Assembly (NCBI RefSeq): GCF_001514145.1
Contig: NZ_KQ948659.1
Location: 551,454 to 615,453 of the forward strand
Length of the DNA: 64,000 nt
From: Streptomyces canus
GTDB taxonomy: Bacteria > Actinomycetota > Actinomycetes > Streptomycetales > Streptomycetaceae
Reading direction: 5' to 3'
Part shown: positions 16,738-25,466 of the stretch, piece by piece
Layout: every line of letters starts with the position of its first letter
Position numbering within the stretch: the stretch's first letter is position 1
Notes under the pieces: generated by a model
Database searches by the model: none
The model's input: only the letters and a program-made list of their open reading frames with translations
Told to the model about the DNA's origin: nothing
Program-made: the position numbers and the translations under genes

Positions 16738-17166
16738 CCGTTCCTGTGGACTGAGCAGCGGTGAGTCCGCTCAGCCGCACGCTCCGAACGGTCTTGGGCG
16801 TTCCCCCACTGCCTTAAGGGCGTGGGAGGTACCCCCAGGTCCCTGGCGTACTCGACCCCGGGGCGGCGACACGCATCCTGTGCGTGCTCCGGGCCCGGGA
16901 GGCCAGTTCCCTCACGACCTGGCCGGTTGGGTACGGCCAGAGGCGACGGGGAGGCCCTGAACCATCCTCTGGTGGAGCAGGGGCCCCGCACGCCGACGCC
17001 GTACCCGGTGTCCCAGGTCGCACGACCACGCTGACCCGAACACTCCAGGGCGCCGCAAGCCCGCAGGCGACGATCACACGATCGAGCTAGTTCGGCCTTG
17101 TGCGCACTCCTTGGTGAGCAGCTCCAACCCTCTCCCCGAAAAGCTCGACGAAAGGACCCGCACTCC
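16738..17166 (+). other. 429-bp non-coding gap with a hairpin
   Basis: No convincing gene is seen in this gap between the hydrolase and the first PL9 lyase. A stem CCCAC-T-GCC / GGC-GTGGG lies at 16805-16826, and the flanking TTCCCCCACTG and GTGGGAGGTACCCCCA sequences recall common Streptomyces intergenic repeats; it may end transcription from the esterase operon. The ribosome site of the lyase (AAAGGA) is at 17151. I could not find a clear promoter. Confidence 0.5.
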
Positions 17167-18279
17167 ATGTCTCGTCGTACCGCTCTCATCGCCACGGCCG
17201 CCCTCGCCCTCGGCTCCGGCCTCGCCGTTCTCCCCACCCAGGCCCAGGCCGCGACGGTCGTCGTCAGCAACTCGACCGACCTGTCCAACGCCATCAAGAA
17301 CGCCACTGCCGGCACCGTCATCCAGGTCCGAGGCGGCACCTACTACCCGACGGCCACCCTCCAGTCCACGGCCAACGGCAGCTCCTCCGCGCCGGTCACG
17401 CTCACCGCGTACGGCTCGGAGACCGTGAAGATCGACGGCTCGTCGCTCCCCGACGGCGACTGGATCTTCAAGCTGACCGCCGACTACTGGAACGTCTCGG
17501 GCATCACCTTCCAGAACTCCCCGGACAGCGCGGTCGTCTGCCAGTCCTGCACCGGGACGGTCTGGAACAACATCAAGACCATCAACGGCGGCGACTCCGG
17601 CTTCACGCTCACCGGCGACGGGACCGTCAACAACACGGTCAAGAACATCGACTCCTACGGCAACTACGACGCCGCGAACCACGGCGAGAACGCCGACGGC
17701 ATCGCCGTGAAGTTCGGCTCCGGCACCGGCAACCTCATCACCGGCGCCCGCCTCTACAACAACGCGGACGACGGGATCGACTTCTGGTCCTTCTCCTCGC
17801 CCGTCACCGTCGAGCACACCTGGTCCATGGGCAACGGCGTCAACCGCTGGTCCGACTCCGCCTTCGCGGGCGACGGCAACGGCTACAAGCTGGGCGGCGA
17901 CGGCGAGGTCGTCGCGCACGTCATCAACAACTCCGCCGCCTGGGGCAACGCCGGCAACGGGTTCACCGAGAACTCCAACACCGGCGCCATCGTCCTCAAC
18001 CGCACCACCGCCTACGCCAACAGCAAGTGGGGCTACTACTTCGCCACCAGCTCCGCGAAGCTCGGCAAGAACCTCGCGGTGAGCAACGGCGGCGGCTCGG
18101 TCAACAAGGGCTCCAAGGTCACCTCGTCCGGCAACAACTGGGACAGCGGGATCAGCACCCCCGCCTTCAAGTCGACGGACGCCTCGACGACGTACAACGC
18201 CCGCAGCTCCAGCGGCACCCTGCCCGCCACCACGTTCCTGACGACGGGCAGCACCACCATCGGCGCGACCATGAACTGA
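17167..18279 (+). CDS. Secreted parallel beta-helix pectate lyase, PL9-like
   Basis: A 370-residue secreted protein with signal peptide ending near AQA. The pattern is that of PL9 lyases: an early TVIQVRGGTYYPTATL strand, GENADGIAVKFGSGTGN near residue 176 and NNADDGIDFWSF near 199 (acidic calcium ligands), then GNGYKLGG with Lys241, corresponding to the lysine base of the family, and NSNTGAIVLNRTTAY. It would cleave homogalacturonan endolytically. The ATG at 17167 follows AAAGGA with 10 bp spacing. It is a close paralogue of the gene at 21570, the two flanking the phosphatase and GH43 genes. Confidence 0.85.
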   Translation: MSRRTALIATAALALGSGLAVLPTQAQAATVVVSNSTDLSNAIKNATAGTVIQVRGGTYYPTATLQSTANGSSSAPVTLTAYGSETVKIDGSSLPDGDWIFKLTADYWNVSGITFQNSPDSAVVCQSCTGTVWNNIKTINGGDSGFTLTGDGTVNNTVKNIDSYGNYDAANHGENADGIAVKFGSGTGNLITGARLYNNADDGIDFWSFSSPVTVEHTWSMGNGVNRWSDSAFAGDGNGYKLGGDGEVVAHVINNSAAWGNAGNGFTENSNTGAIVLNRTTAYANSKWGYYFATSSAKLGKNLAVSNGGGSVNKGSKVTSSGNNWDSGISTPAFKSTDASTTYNARSSSGTLPATTFLTTGSTTIGATMN

Positions 18280-18307
18280 CGTCTGAAAACCCCGACTCAG
18301 GGCGCTT

Positions 18308-18331
18308 GACCCGTTTTTTACCGGGCGGGTC
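18308..18331 (+). terminator. Possible terminator after the first PL9 gene
   Basis: Arms GACCCG and CGGGTC enclose a 12-base loop containing six consecutive T residues, 28 bp after the lyase stop. The stem is short, so termination is uncertain; the same bases include TTGACC, a -35-like hexamer that could instead belong to the next gene. Confidence 0.3.
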
Positions 18332-18368
18332 TCGCGCCCACCGGGGTGACGCGCGTAGAACCTCTGTC

Positions 18369-19166
18369 ATGCATAAGTCACTGCGTATCGCAGCCGTCGC
18401 CACCGCCTGTGCGGTCGCCGGCGGCGCCCTGTACGGCGCCGGCGCGGCCACCGCCGGTCAGTCCACGGCGAACTCCACGCACGAGCCTTACAACATCGGG
18501 CTCCTGGTCAAGGACATCGACGCCTACTACGGCACCGCGGCCGACGCGAACGGTGTCTACCAGGCGTCCCCCACCAGCCCGTACGCCAAGGACCTCGCGT
18601 CCGTCGACAAGGCGGCCCGGAAGTACATCGACCAGGCCGCCCGCAAGGCGCACCACAAGGGCGAGAAGCCCGCCGTCGTCTTCGACATCGACGACACGCT
18701 GCTGCTCAGCCTCGACTACGAGAAGCGCTACAACTACACGTACAACGCGACCACATGGGCCGACTACGTGAACCGGGCCGACCGCCCGGCCGTCTTCGGC
18801 AGCCCCGAGCTCGTGCAGTACGCCGAGAAGAAGGGCGTCGAGGTCTTCTACAACTCGGGTCTCAGCGAGGCGCAGCGCTCGGCCGCGGTCGAGAACCTGA
18901 AGAAGATCGGTGCCGACGTGAACCTCGACACCGACCACGTGTTCCTCAAGGACAAGGCGAACCCGCCGTCCTACCTGAGCGCCTGTGCCACGCCGGGCAC
19001 CTGGACCTGCACCACCGTGCAGTACAAGTCCGGCACCCGCGCGCACATCGAGAAGGACCTCGGGTACGAGATCATCGCCAACTTCGGCGACCAGTACTCC
19101 GATCTCGACGGCGGATACGCCGACAGGACGTACAAGCTCCCGAACCCGACGTACTTCGTGAGCTAG
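18369..19166 (+). CDS. Secreted HAD-family acid phosphatase (class III B type)
   Basis: A 265-residue secreted phosphatase. The signal peptide ends near ATA. The nucleophile motif VFDIDDTLLLS lies near residue 105 (DxDxT); the lysine region reads HVFLKDKANPPSY and the final aspartates lie in NFGDQYSDLDGGY. The family hydrolyses phosphomonoesters outside the membrane. No ribosome site precedes the ATG; TAGAAC ends eight bases upstream, so a leaderless transcript is possible, though no -35 element is obvious. It converges with the GH43 gene on the other strand, overlapping by four bases. No direct link to pectin is evident. Confidence 0.85.
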   Translation: MHKSLRIAAVATACAVAGGALYGAGAATAGQSTANSTHEPYNIGLLVKDIDAYYGTAADANGVYQASPTSPYAKDLASVDKAARKYIDQAARKAHHKGEKPAVVFDIDDTLLLSLDYEKRYNYTYNATTWADYVNRADRPAVFGSPELVQYAEKKGVEVFYNSGLSEAQRSAAVENLKKIGADVNLDTDHVFLKDKANPPSYLSACATPGTWTCTTVQYKSGTRAHIEKDLGYEIIANFGDQYSDLDGGYADRTYKLPNPTYFVS

Positions 19167-21361
19167 TTCTTCACCGGCCGGATCCCCTCGAGGGTCGGCA
19201 CCACGGGCTTGATCGTGCCGTCCGCCGCGAACTCCAGCCGGTCGACGGTGGTTTCGCGGTGCATTCCGTCGCCGCCGGGCTTCCCCGGCCCGTTCAGGGC
19301 GAACCGGTGATAGACGATGTACCAGTCGTCGGTGCCGGGGACGTTCACCACGGAGTGGTGGCCGGTGGCGAGGATGCCGTACTCGGGACGCTTGGACAGG
19401 ATCGTCCCCTTCTTGGTCCACGGGCCGAGTGGGGACGGTCCCGTCGCATAGGCGACGTGGTAGTTCTCGCTGCGGGTGTCGTCCTCGGACCACATGAAGT
19501 AGTACGTGCCGTTCCGCTTGATCACGAAGGAACCCTCGCGGAAGTTGTCCGGGGTGATGTCCTTCACCGCGGCGGCGTCGTAGGACGTCATGTCGTCGTT
19601 CAGCGGGACGACATAGCCGTGCCCGTTGCCCCAGTAGAGGTACGACGTCCCGTCGGCGTCCGTGAAGACGGCCGGGTCGATCATCTGGCCCTGCAGCGAT
19701 CCGCCCTTCGCCACCAGCGGCTTGCCCAGCGCGTCCTTGAAGGGACCGGCGGGGGAGTCCGCCACCGCCACGCCGATCTGCTGCTCGGCGCAAAAGTAGA
19801 AGTAGTACTTGCCGTTCTTCTCCGCGATGGCCGGCGCCCAGGCGTACTTGTCGGCCCACGACACGTCCGCGCCGAGGTCGAGGATGACCCCGTGGTCCTT
19901 CCAGTGGACCAGGTCCTTCGACGAGTACGCCTTGAACCGTGTCCCGCTCCAGCCGTTGAAGCCGTCGGTGGTCGGGTAGATCCAGTACTCGCCGTTCAGA
20001 TAGTGCACGTCAGGGTCGGCGTTGAGGCCGGGGAGGACGGGGCTTCCGGTCCGCACCGCCTCGACCGTCCAACTGCGGCTGCTGCCGTCGGCGGCTGTCA
20101 CGGTGTACGACTGTGGCCTGCGGAAGTCACGCCGGGTACCGGACCTGGGGGCGATGCTCGCGCCCTCACCCACGGCGATCTTCGGAGCGAGGTGCGTGAG
20201 GTCGGTGTCGGTCTGCACCGGGAGCACGACCTTCGACGCGGCCTCCGTGACGATCGCGTACCCCTTCTGACCCTTGGCCGTCGCGTCCACCACAGAGGCG
20301 GACGTCGACGGATACGCGGCCAGCAGCCGGTCGTACTCCTTCTGCGTCACCGGAAGTACCGTGCCGTGCCGGGGACTCGCGGGCAACTGGTAGTTCGTGG
20401 ACGGCGTCCACTGGCCCGAGTCGAGGTCGGTGGTCTCGAAGGGGACGTATCCGCGACCGCCGTACTCGTCGATGAACAGGTACCACTTCTTCTCGGTGCT
20501 CGACTTGAACACCGTCGGCCCCTCGCCCCGGTCCATCGCACCGCTGCCGATGCAGTCCGCGACCAGGTCGTACTTCGTCGAGGTCAGACTCGTCGACTTC
20601 TCGCCGGTGATGAACTTGGCGCAGGGCGAGCTGGAGGTGGGGTCCCGCTCGTCCTTGGTGTAGCGGTAGTAGGTGTCCTTGTACTTCACGACGGTCGAGT
20701 CGATGACCGAGTAGCCGGGGTCGTCCCAGACCTTGGGCGCGCTGAAGCTGCGGAAGTCCTTCGTGGTCGCGTACAGCATCTTGTTGTACGTCGATCCCGT
20801 GTGCCCGGGGTCGTCGTCGGCGTACAGCTTCGACGCCCAGAAGACGACGTACTCACCGAGACTGTCGTCCCAATAGGCCTCCGGTGCCCAGGTGTTGCCC
20901 GCGTTGTCCGGGGCCACCTGCACCAGCCGCTGGTCGGTCCAGTGGACCAGGTCGGTGGACTCCCAGATCATGATCGACTTGCTGCCGTGCCGCTGGACGT
21001 CGTCCCAACTGCCGCTGCTGTTCTTGTACATGCGCAGGTCGGTCGCGATCAGAAAGAACTTGTCGCCCTTGGGGGAGCGGATCACGAAGGGGTCGCGCAG
21101 GCCCTTCTCGCCGATCGTCGACGTCAGGGCCGGCTTGCCCTGGTTCAGCTCGCGCCAGTGCAGGGGGTCGTTGCCGCGGCTGAGGGCGTAGCGGATCTGC
21201 TCGCCGTCGGCGGTGCCCTCGCCGGTGAAGTAGGCGAAGAGATAGCCGGCGTACTTGGGGTGGTTCACGGGCGGTGCTCCTGAGTGGGCTGAACCGGGCG
21301 GTGCGGTGAGTAGGGCCAGCAGTAGCGAGAGACAGGCGACGAGGAGGATACGAGGGCGCAT
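19163..21361 (-). CDS. Secreted two-domain GH43-type glycoside hydrolase
   Basis: A 732-residue secreted protein whose signal peptide ends near GSA. Residues of about 35-330 form a first propeller (KYAGYLFAYFTGEG, GLRDPFVIRSPKGD, NTWAPEAYWDD), residues of about 340-430 hold a small beta domain (SYTVTAADGSSRSWTVEAV), and from about 440 a canonical GH43 domain follows (GLNADPDVHYLNGEYWIYPT, MIDPAVFTDADG, EGSFVIKRNG). The second has the full aspartate/aspartate/glutamate set; the first shows the substrate-blade sequences but I cannot confirm its acid residue. Arabinan or galactan side chains are the likely targets. Its start is 208 bp from the divergent PL9 gene. Confidence 0.85.
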   Translation of the reverse strand: MRPRILLVACLSLLLALLTAPPGSAHSGAPPVNHPKYAGYLFAYFTGEGTADGEQIRYALSRGNDPLHWRELNQGKPALTSTIGEKGLRDPFVIRSPKGDKFFLIATDLRMYKNSSGSWDDVQRHGSKSIMIWESTDLVHWTDQRLVQVAPDNAGNTWAPEAYWDDSLGEYVVFWASKLYADDDPGHTGSTYNKMLYATTKDFRSFSAPKVWDDPGYSVIDSTVVKYKDTYYRYTKDERDPTSSSPCAKFITGEKSTSLTSTKYDLVADCIGSGAMDRGEGPTVFKSSTEKKWYLFIDEYGGRGYVPFETTDLDSGQWTPSTNYQLPASPRHGTVLPVTQKEYDRLLAAYPSTSASVVDATAKGQKGYAIVTEAASKVVLPVQTDTDLTHLAPKIAVGEGASIAPRSGTRRDFRRPQSYTVTAADGSSRSWTVEAVRTGSPVLPGLNADPDVHYLNGEYWIYPTTDGFNGWSGTRFKAYSSKDLVHWKDHGVILDLGADVSWADKYAWAPAIAEKNGKYYFYFCAEQQIGVAVADSPAGPFKDALGKPLVAKGGSLQGQMIDPAVFTDADGTSYLYWGNGHGYVVPLNDDMTSYDAAAVKDITPDNFREGSFVIKRNGTYYFMWSEDDTRSENYHVAYATGPSPLGPWTKKGTILSKRPEYGILATGHHSVVNVPGTDDWYIVYHRFALNGPGKPGGDGMHRETTVDRLEFAADGTIKPVVPTLEGIRPVKN

Positions 21362-21474
21362 GTCACTCCTGTGAGTGTGGGGGTGTGGGGGTTTCTGTTG
21401 GGGGCTGTGCGCGCCTTCGGAGTGTTACGAGTGGGAAACAGCACGTCAATCGATGAGTGCGCGAGGAGAAGCAG

Positions 21475-21485
21475 CGAAAGTTTCG
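21475..21485. promoter_or_regulatory. CGAAA-N-TTTCG palindrome between divergent pectin genes
   Basis: CGAAAGTTTCG is a perfect 11-bp palindrome around a central G. It lies in the 208-bp region between the divergent GH43 gene and the second PL9 gene, 85 bp before the PL9 start. This form matches repressor sites described upstream of Streptomyces xylan-degrading genes (CGAAANTTTCG). A sugar-responsive repressor could thus control both genes; no regulator for it is encoded beside it. Confidence 0.45.
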
Positions 21486-21569
21486 ATTGTTTTCGGCGAG
21501 GCGCGGCAACCTCGTCGGCCACGGCGGCGACTTCAGGGCGTCCCCATTCCCCAGGAAAGGAACGCCTCC

Positions 21570-22724
21570 GTGCGTCACAGCACCGGACGCCACCGCCGGA
21601 CCCGCACGCTCTCCGTCGCCGCGGCGGTCGCCGTCGCCGCGTGCGCGGGCGGCGTCCATCTCGGCCTGTCGGGCGGCGGGGCGGAGGCCGCGTCGACGAC
21701 GGTCACCGTGTCCGGCACGGCTCAGCTGGAGGCGGCCGTGAAGAACGCCACCGCGGGCACGGTCATTCAGGTCCGCGCCGGCACGTACACCCCGTCGGCC
21801 ACCCTCAAGTCCACGGCCGACGGCACCAGTTCGGCACGGATCACCTTGCGGGCGTACGGCAGCGACAAGGTCAAGATCGACGGGTCCAGACTGCCCGCCG
21901 GGTCCTGGCTGGCCGGGATCTACGGCGACTACTGGACCGTCCAGAACCTCACCTTCCAGAACTCCCCGGCCCAGGGCTTCGTGGTCACCTCCTCCGTCGG
22001 CGGTGTCTTCAAGAACCTCGTCACCGCGAACAACGGGGACTCCGGGTTCACCCTGCGCGGAGACGGGACCAGCGACAACCTCGTGCAGAACCTGGACAGT
22101 CACGGCAACTACGACCCGGCCGGGCACGGGCAGAACGCCGACGGGATCGCCGTGAAGTTCGGGTCCGGCACCGGCAACAGGATCACCGGGGCGCGGCTCT
22201 ACAACAACTCCGACGACGGGCTCGACCTGTGGCAGTTCTCCTCGCCGGTCACCGTCGAGCACAGCTGGGCCTTCGGGAACGGCAAAAACCGGTGGCGGGA
22301 CGGCGCCTTCGAGGGCAACGGCAACGGGTTCAAGCTGGGCGGCGGGGGCGTCAAGGTGGCGCACCTCGTCAACAGCAACGCGGCCTGGGACAACACGCTG
22401 AACGGGTTCACCGAGAACTCCAACACCGGGGCGATCGTGCTGAACCGCAACACCGCGTACTCCAACGCCGAGGCCGGGTTCTACTTCGCCACGGGCAAGG
22501 CCCGGTTGGCGCGGAATCTGGCGGTGAGCAACAGGGGCGGGCTGTCGAAGCGGGGTTCGTCCACGGTGTCCGCGGCGAACAACTGGGACAGCGGGGTGCC
22601 GACTCCGGCATTGAGGTCGACGGATGCCACCACGGCGTACGGCACCCGCGGACCGGGCGGTTCGCTGCCCTCGACGGCCTTCCTGACCACCGGCTCCACC
22701 GCCATCGGCACCACGATGAACTGA
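21570..22724 (+). CDS. Secreted parallel beta-helix pectate lyase, PL9-like (second copy)
   Basis: A 384-residue paralogue of the lyase at 17167. The signal region (RRTRTLSVAAAVAVAACAGG) ends near AEA. Shared motifs are VIQVRAGTYTPSATL, QNADGIAVKFGSGTGN, NNSDDGLDLWQF (calcium ligands), GNGFKLGG with Lys255 as the expected base, and NSNTGAIVLNRNTAYSNAEAG. The GTG at 21570 follows AGGAAAGGAA with normal spacing; the frame continues upstream into the promoter region without a credible start. A strong hairpin terminator follows the stop. The presence of cysteine in the signal segment (ACAGG) could allow a lipoprotein, but the lipobox fit is poor. Confidence 0.85.
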   Translation: MRHSTGRHRRTRTLSVAAAVAVAACAGGVHLGLSGGGAEAASTTVTVSGTAQLEAAVKNATAGTVIQVRAGTYTPSATLKSTADGTSSARITLRAYGSDKVKIDGSRLPAGSWLAGIYGDYWTVQNLTFQNSPAQGFVVTSSVGGVFKNLVTANNGDSGFTLRGDGTSDNLVQNLDSHGNYDPAGHGQNADGIAVKFGSGTGNRITGARLYNNSDDGLDLWQFSSPVTVEHSWAFGNGKNRWRDGAFEGNGNGFKLGGGGVKVAHLVNSNAAWDNTLNGFTENSNTGAIVLNRNTAYSNAEAGFYFATGKARLARNLAVSNRGGLSKRGSSTVSAANNWDSGVPTPALRSTDATTAYGTRGPGGSLPSTAFLTTGSTAIGTTMN

Positions 22725-22736
22725 GCGGGGAACGAC

Positions 22737-22772
22737 GGAACGCCCCGCCTGTCGTCACAGGCGGGGCGTTCC
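22737..22772 (+). terminator. Strong hairpin terminator after the second PL9 gene
   Basis: Perfect 15-bp arms, GGAACGCCCCGCCTG and its complement, enclose the six-base loop TCGTCA, starting 12 bp after the stop. There is no long T-run, as is common for Streptomyces terminators. It separates the PL9 gene from the convergent rhamnogalacturonate lyase and may act in both directions. Confidence 0.85.
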
Positions 22773-22823
22773 TCGTGCCGGCCCGAGGGGGGCTCCAGCC
22801 GGCAGCTGCCGGCCGAGGGGGGC

Positions 22824-24524
22824 TCAGGCCAGCAGGTCCAAGCAGTCGAACGACGTGCCCGCGCTGAGATAGGCACTGCCGCCCGAGCCGCTCACGATGT
22901 CGAGCTTCAGGACGTTGTACTGCGTGGTGTCCGTCTTCCACGCACTACTAGGGACGTTGAAGATGAACGAATGGTTGTTCCCCCGGTACGAACCCGTGGT
23001 GAGGGAGCGCGTGCCGGGCTGCGTGGGGGCCGTGGGGATGGCCGAAACCCAGTCGTTGACGCTGACTCGGGGACGGCCGCCCGCGAAGGCGTCGGTCACC
23101 CCGACCCGCAGCGTGTGCGCGACGGCCGCCTGGGCCTTGGTCAGCTTGAAGTAGATCAGGATGCCGTCGTTGACGTCCTTCCACATGTACGCCGGGAAGG
23201 ACGCCGCCTCGCCCCCGCCGCCGATCGTGACGTTGCCGGTCCACTTGGCCGCACGGCCGTCGGAGGGGTGGGCGTACGTCATCAGCTTGGCGTTCTTGAA
23301 CTCGCCGGGCGTGCCGTCCCAGTCGCCGAGCCGCCAGACGGCCTTGGCGGTGGACGGATCGCCGGTGATCGTGAGGCTGTGCAGGGAGGTCACAGCGCCC
23401 GCCGTGACCTTCACCGACGCGGTGTGCACGGCGAGTTCGCCCTTGTGGACGGTCATCGTGTACGTCCCCGGCAGCATCCCCTTGCAGGAGAAGGCGCCGG
23501 TTCCGGTCGCGGCCTTCGCCCAGTACTGTGCGTCCGCGTTGGCGAAGCCCACCGTGTACGGGTACGCGGAGTCCATGCCCTTCAGGCCGACCCCGGCCAC
23601 CCTGCCCCGACCTGCCGCGCCGAGCCAGCCGGTGATGCCGAGACCGTCGACCCAGCCGGTGTCGAGCCTGTCGTGGAAGAGCGCGGACGACGGAGCGCCA
23701 CCGTCGGTGAAGGAGAGGACGTACGGACCTTGGAGGCCGAAACGTTCCGCCTCGGTCTGTGCCTCGTTGTAGTGCAGGATCTCGTAGAGCCCTGCGCCCT
23801 TGTCGTTCGAGTGCCGCAGGAGCGAGCGGTAGAACGGACCGCCGGAGGCCTTCTCGTGGTTGGAGCGCACCAGCCAGAGGCCCACCGAGCCGGTGGTGAA
23901 GCCGACGTGGTCGTAGTCGATGGTCCGCTTGCCCGAGTAGTGCTTGGAGTGGGTCGTGCCGTCGGCACGCTTCCAGACGTCACCGGCCTCGATGATCTTG
24001 TCCGAGGTCTCGATCCAGCTGTCCGAACCCGTGTTGGGGAACATCCCGGGCTTGAGGCGGACGATGTAGCGGGTCGCGGTGAAGGAGGCGTCCTTCTTGT
24101 CCGTCCAGAGGTAGACGTTGTTCTGGCCGCTGCGGGCCGCGTACCACTGGGTGATCGCGCCGTGCACGACCTTGATCAGGACGACCGGTCCGGACTTCCT
24201 GATGGTGACCGTGGAGGCCCCGAGCCCCGACTCGACATGCGAGTTCTTGCCGCCGTACCCCTGGTACTCCTTGCCCTTGTAGACCAGGGACGTCAGGTCG
24301 CCGGTCGTCTTCGAGACCTTGAAGACCAGGGAGGTTCCGGTGTCGACGACGTAGTTCCTGCCGTCGTCCGAGTAGCCGAAGGTCGCCGCGGAGGCGGCGG
24401 AGAGGAGGCCCGTGCCTCCCGCGACGGCGGCACCGGTGGCGGCCACGCCGAGCGCCGAGGCGCCGAGCACCCGTCGGCGGGTGAGGGGTCTCTTGTGCGT
24501 GCTCAAGGGGAAGTGCTCCGTCAT
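22824..24524 (-). CDS. Secreted rhamnogalacturonate lyase, PL4 family
   Basis: A 566-residue secreted lyase attacking the rhamnose-galacturonate backbone of rhamnogalacturonan I. A twin-arginine signal (LTRRRVLGASALG) ends near ASA. The N-terminal catalytic beta-sandwich runs to about residue 310 (GKEYQGYGGKNSHVESGLG, HGAITQWYAARSGQNNVYLW, RTIDYDHVGFTTGSVGLWLV, GGPFYRSLLRH). A fibronectin-like domain follows (GMLPGTYTMTVHKGELAVH) and then a C-terminal carbohydrate-binding-like domain (WRLGDWDGTPGEFKNA). The three-part layout fits PL4. It converges with the second PL9 gene and closes the pectin locus. Confidence 0.9.
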   Translation of the reverse strand: MTEHFPLSTHKRPLTRRRVLGASALGVAATGAAVAGGTGLLSAASAATFGYSDDGRNYVVDTGTSLVFKVSKTTGDLTSLVYKGKEYQGYGGKNSHVESGLGASTVTIRKSGPVVLIKVVHGAITQWYAARSGQNNVYLWTDKKDASFTATRYIVRLKPGMFPNTGSDSWIETSDKIIEAGDVWKRADGTTHSKHYSGKRTIDYDHVGFTTGSVGLWLVRSNHEKASGGPFYRSLLRHSNDKGAGLYEILHYNEAQTEAERFGLQGPYVLSFTDGGAPSSALFHDRLDTGWVDGLGITGWLGAAGRGRVAGVGLKGMDSAYPYTVGFANADAQYWAKAATGTGAFSCKGMLPGTYTMTVHKGELAVHTASVKVTAGAVTSLHSLTITGDPSTAKAVWRLGDWDGTPGEFKNAKLMTYAHPSDGRAAKWTGNVTIGGGGEAASFPAYMWKDVNDGILIYFKLTKAQAAVAHTLRVGVTDAFAGGRPRVSVNDWVSAIPTAPTQPGTRSLTTGSYRGNNHSFIFNVPSSAWKTDTTQYNVLKLDIVSGSGGSAYLSAGTSFDCLDLLA

Positions 24525-24614
24525 CAGGGGGACCGTGCACCCATTAAGTGGCCGCTGATGAGGAATCGGTTGCCGCGCCGCCGGAAGTTTTTTGGTAAGA
24601 CTCCGGCAAGAGGC

Positions 24615-25466
24615 CTAGGAGTCCCCTTCGTCCGCGTCGTCGCCCTGGGCCGCGAAGTCGCCCTTCACGGCGAGGTCCCCGGACTTCGCCGTCGCCGTCG
24701 CCGTGTAGCCGTCGCCCCGCGCGTCCCGGCCGCCGCGCTCGTGGTTGTACTGCCCGGCGAACACCCACTCGCCCTTGGGGACCGTACGGCCGTCCTTGAG
24801 CACCCAGGTGTAGACGAGGAAGCCGTCCTTCTTGGCGACCGTCAGCGTGAAGTCGTCCTCGGGCAGTGAGCGCCAGGCGCCGGCGTTGGTGACACCGCCG
24901 GTCTGTTCGATCCGCAACTCGACGGTGAGCGCCGTCAGTTGCTCGGAGGTCTTGAAGGTCAGATTGCTCTGTGCCCAGAACTCGTTGCTGTGCGGGTCCA
25001 CCGAGCCGTCCGACCACAGCGGGCCGTCCTCGACGCCGGACGCCTGCACCTCGGTGGAGGCGCTCGGCGTGCGCGAGGGCGTACCGCTCGGCTTCTCGGC
25101 CTCCCGCCCGGGGGTGGTCCTCGGCGTCGGATCCGCCGGCGGGGCGGGCGGCCGGCTCGTCGCGTCGGGCGACGGCGTGGGCGTGCCCGTGGCCGCGACC
25201 GACGTCTGCGCGGGCGTCTCGTCCTTGACCGCGGACGCCACCGCGTAACCGCCGAGGCCCAGCACACAGGCGACCGCGGCCGTGGCGCTCACCACCCGCA
25301 CCCAGCCGTAGACCGGCGGCCGGGTCGCCCGGTGGTCGGGGCGGGTCTGTTCCGACATGCCGCGCTCGATCCGGGCGAGGATCTGCTCGCGGTTCGGCTC
25401 GTGCGCCTCGGCCGCGTCCTGCAGCCGGGCGCGCAGTTCGCCGTGCACGTCCCGCCGCATGGTCAT
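24615..25466 (-). CDS. Single-pass membrane protein coupled to SigE-family sigma factor
   Basis: A 283-residue protein I do not recognise by name. Its start overlaps the sigma-factor stop as ATGA. The N-terminal 55 residues are soluble and charged (HEPNREQILARIERGM), a membrane segment spans about 57-78 (VVSATAAVACVLGLGGYAVA), a proline/threonine/serine-rich linker runs to about 145, and a beta-rich outer domain follows (DGPLWSDGSVDPHSNEFWAQ, VYTWVLKDGRTVPKGEWVFA). The tail is strongly acidic (GDDADEGDS). The topology, cytoplasmic head plus outside sensor, fits an anti-sigma factor, but no zinc-finger motif is present. Function inferred from coupling only. Confidence 0.6.
   Translation of the reverse strand: MTMRRDVHGELRARLQDAAEAHEPNREQILARIERGMSEQTRPDHRATRPPVYGWVRVVSATAAVACVLGLGGYAVASAVKDETPAQTSVAATGTPTPSPDATSRPPAPPADPTPRTTPGREAEKPSGTPSRTPSASTEVQASGVEDGPLWSDGSVDPHSNEFWAQSNLTFKTSEQLTALTVELRIEQTGGVTNAGAWRSLPEDDFTLTVAKKDGFLVYTWVLKDGRTVPKGEWVFAGQYNHERGGRDARGDGYTATATAKSGDLAVKGDFAAQGDDADEGDS

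Noticed and set aside
18755..21283. 842-codon open frame antisense to the double GH43 gene
   Set aside because: Composition is that of a GC-driven shadow and no motif is visible; the opposite strand is clearly coding.
24580..24607. Hairpin GCCGGA/TCCGGC as a terminator of the membrane-protein gene
   Set aside because: Six-base arms with a 16-base loop are too weak to list.
22971..24869. 632-codon open frame antisense to the PL4 lyase
   Set aside because: No domain features, runs across a gene boundary and a non-coding gap, and opposes a well-supported enzyme.
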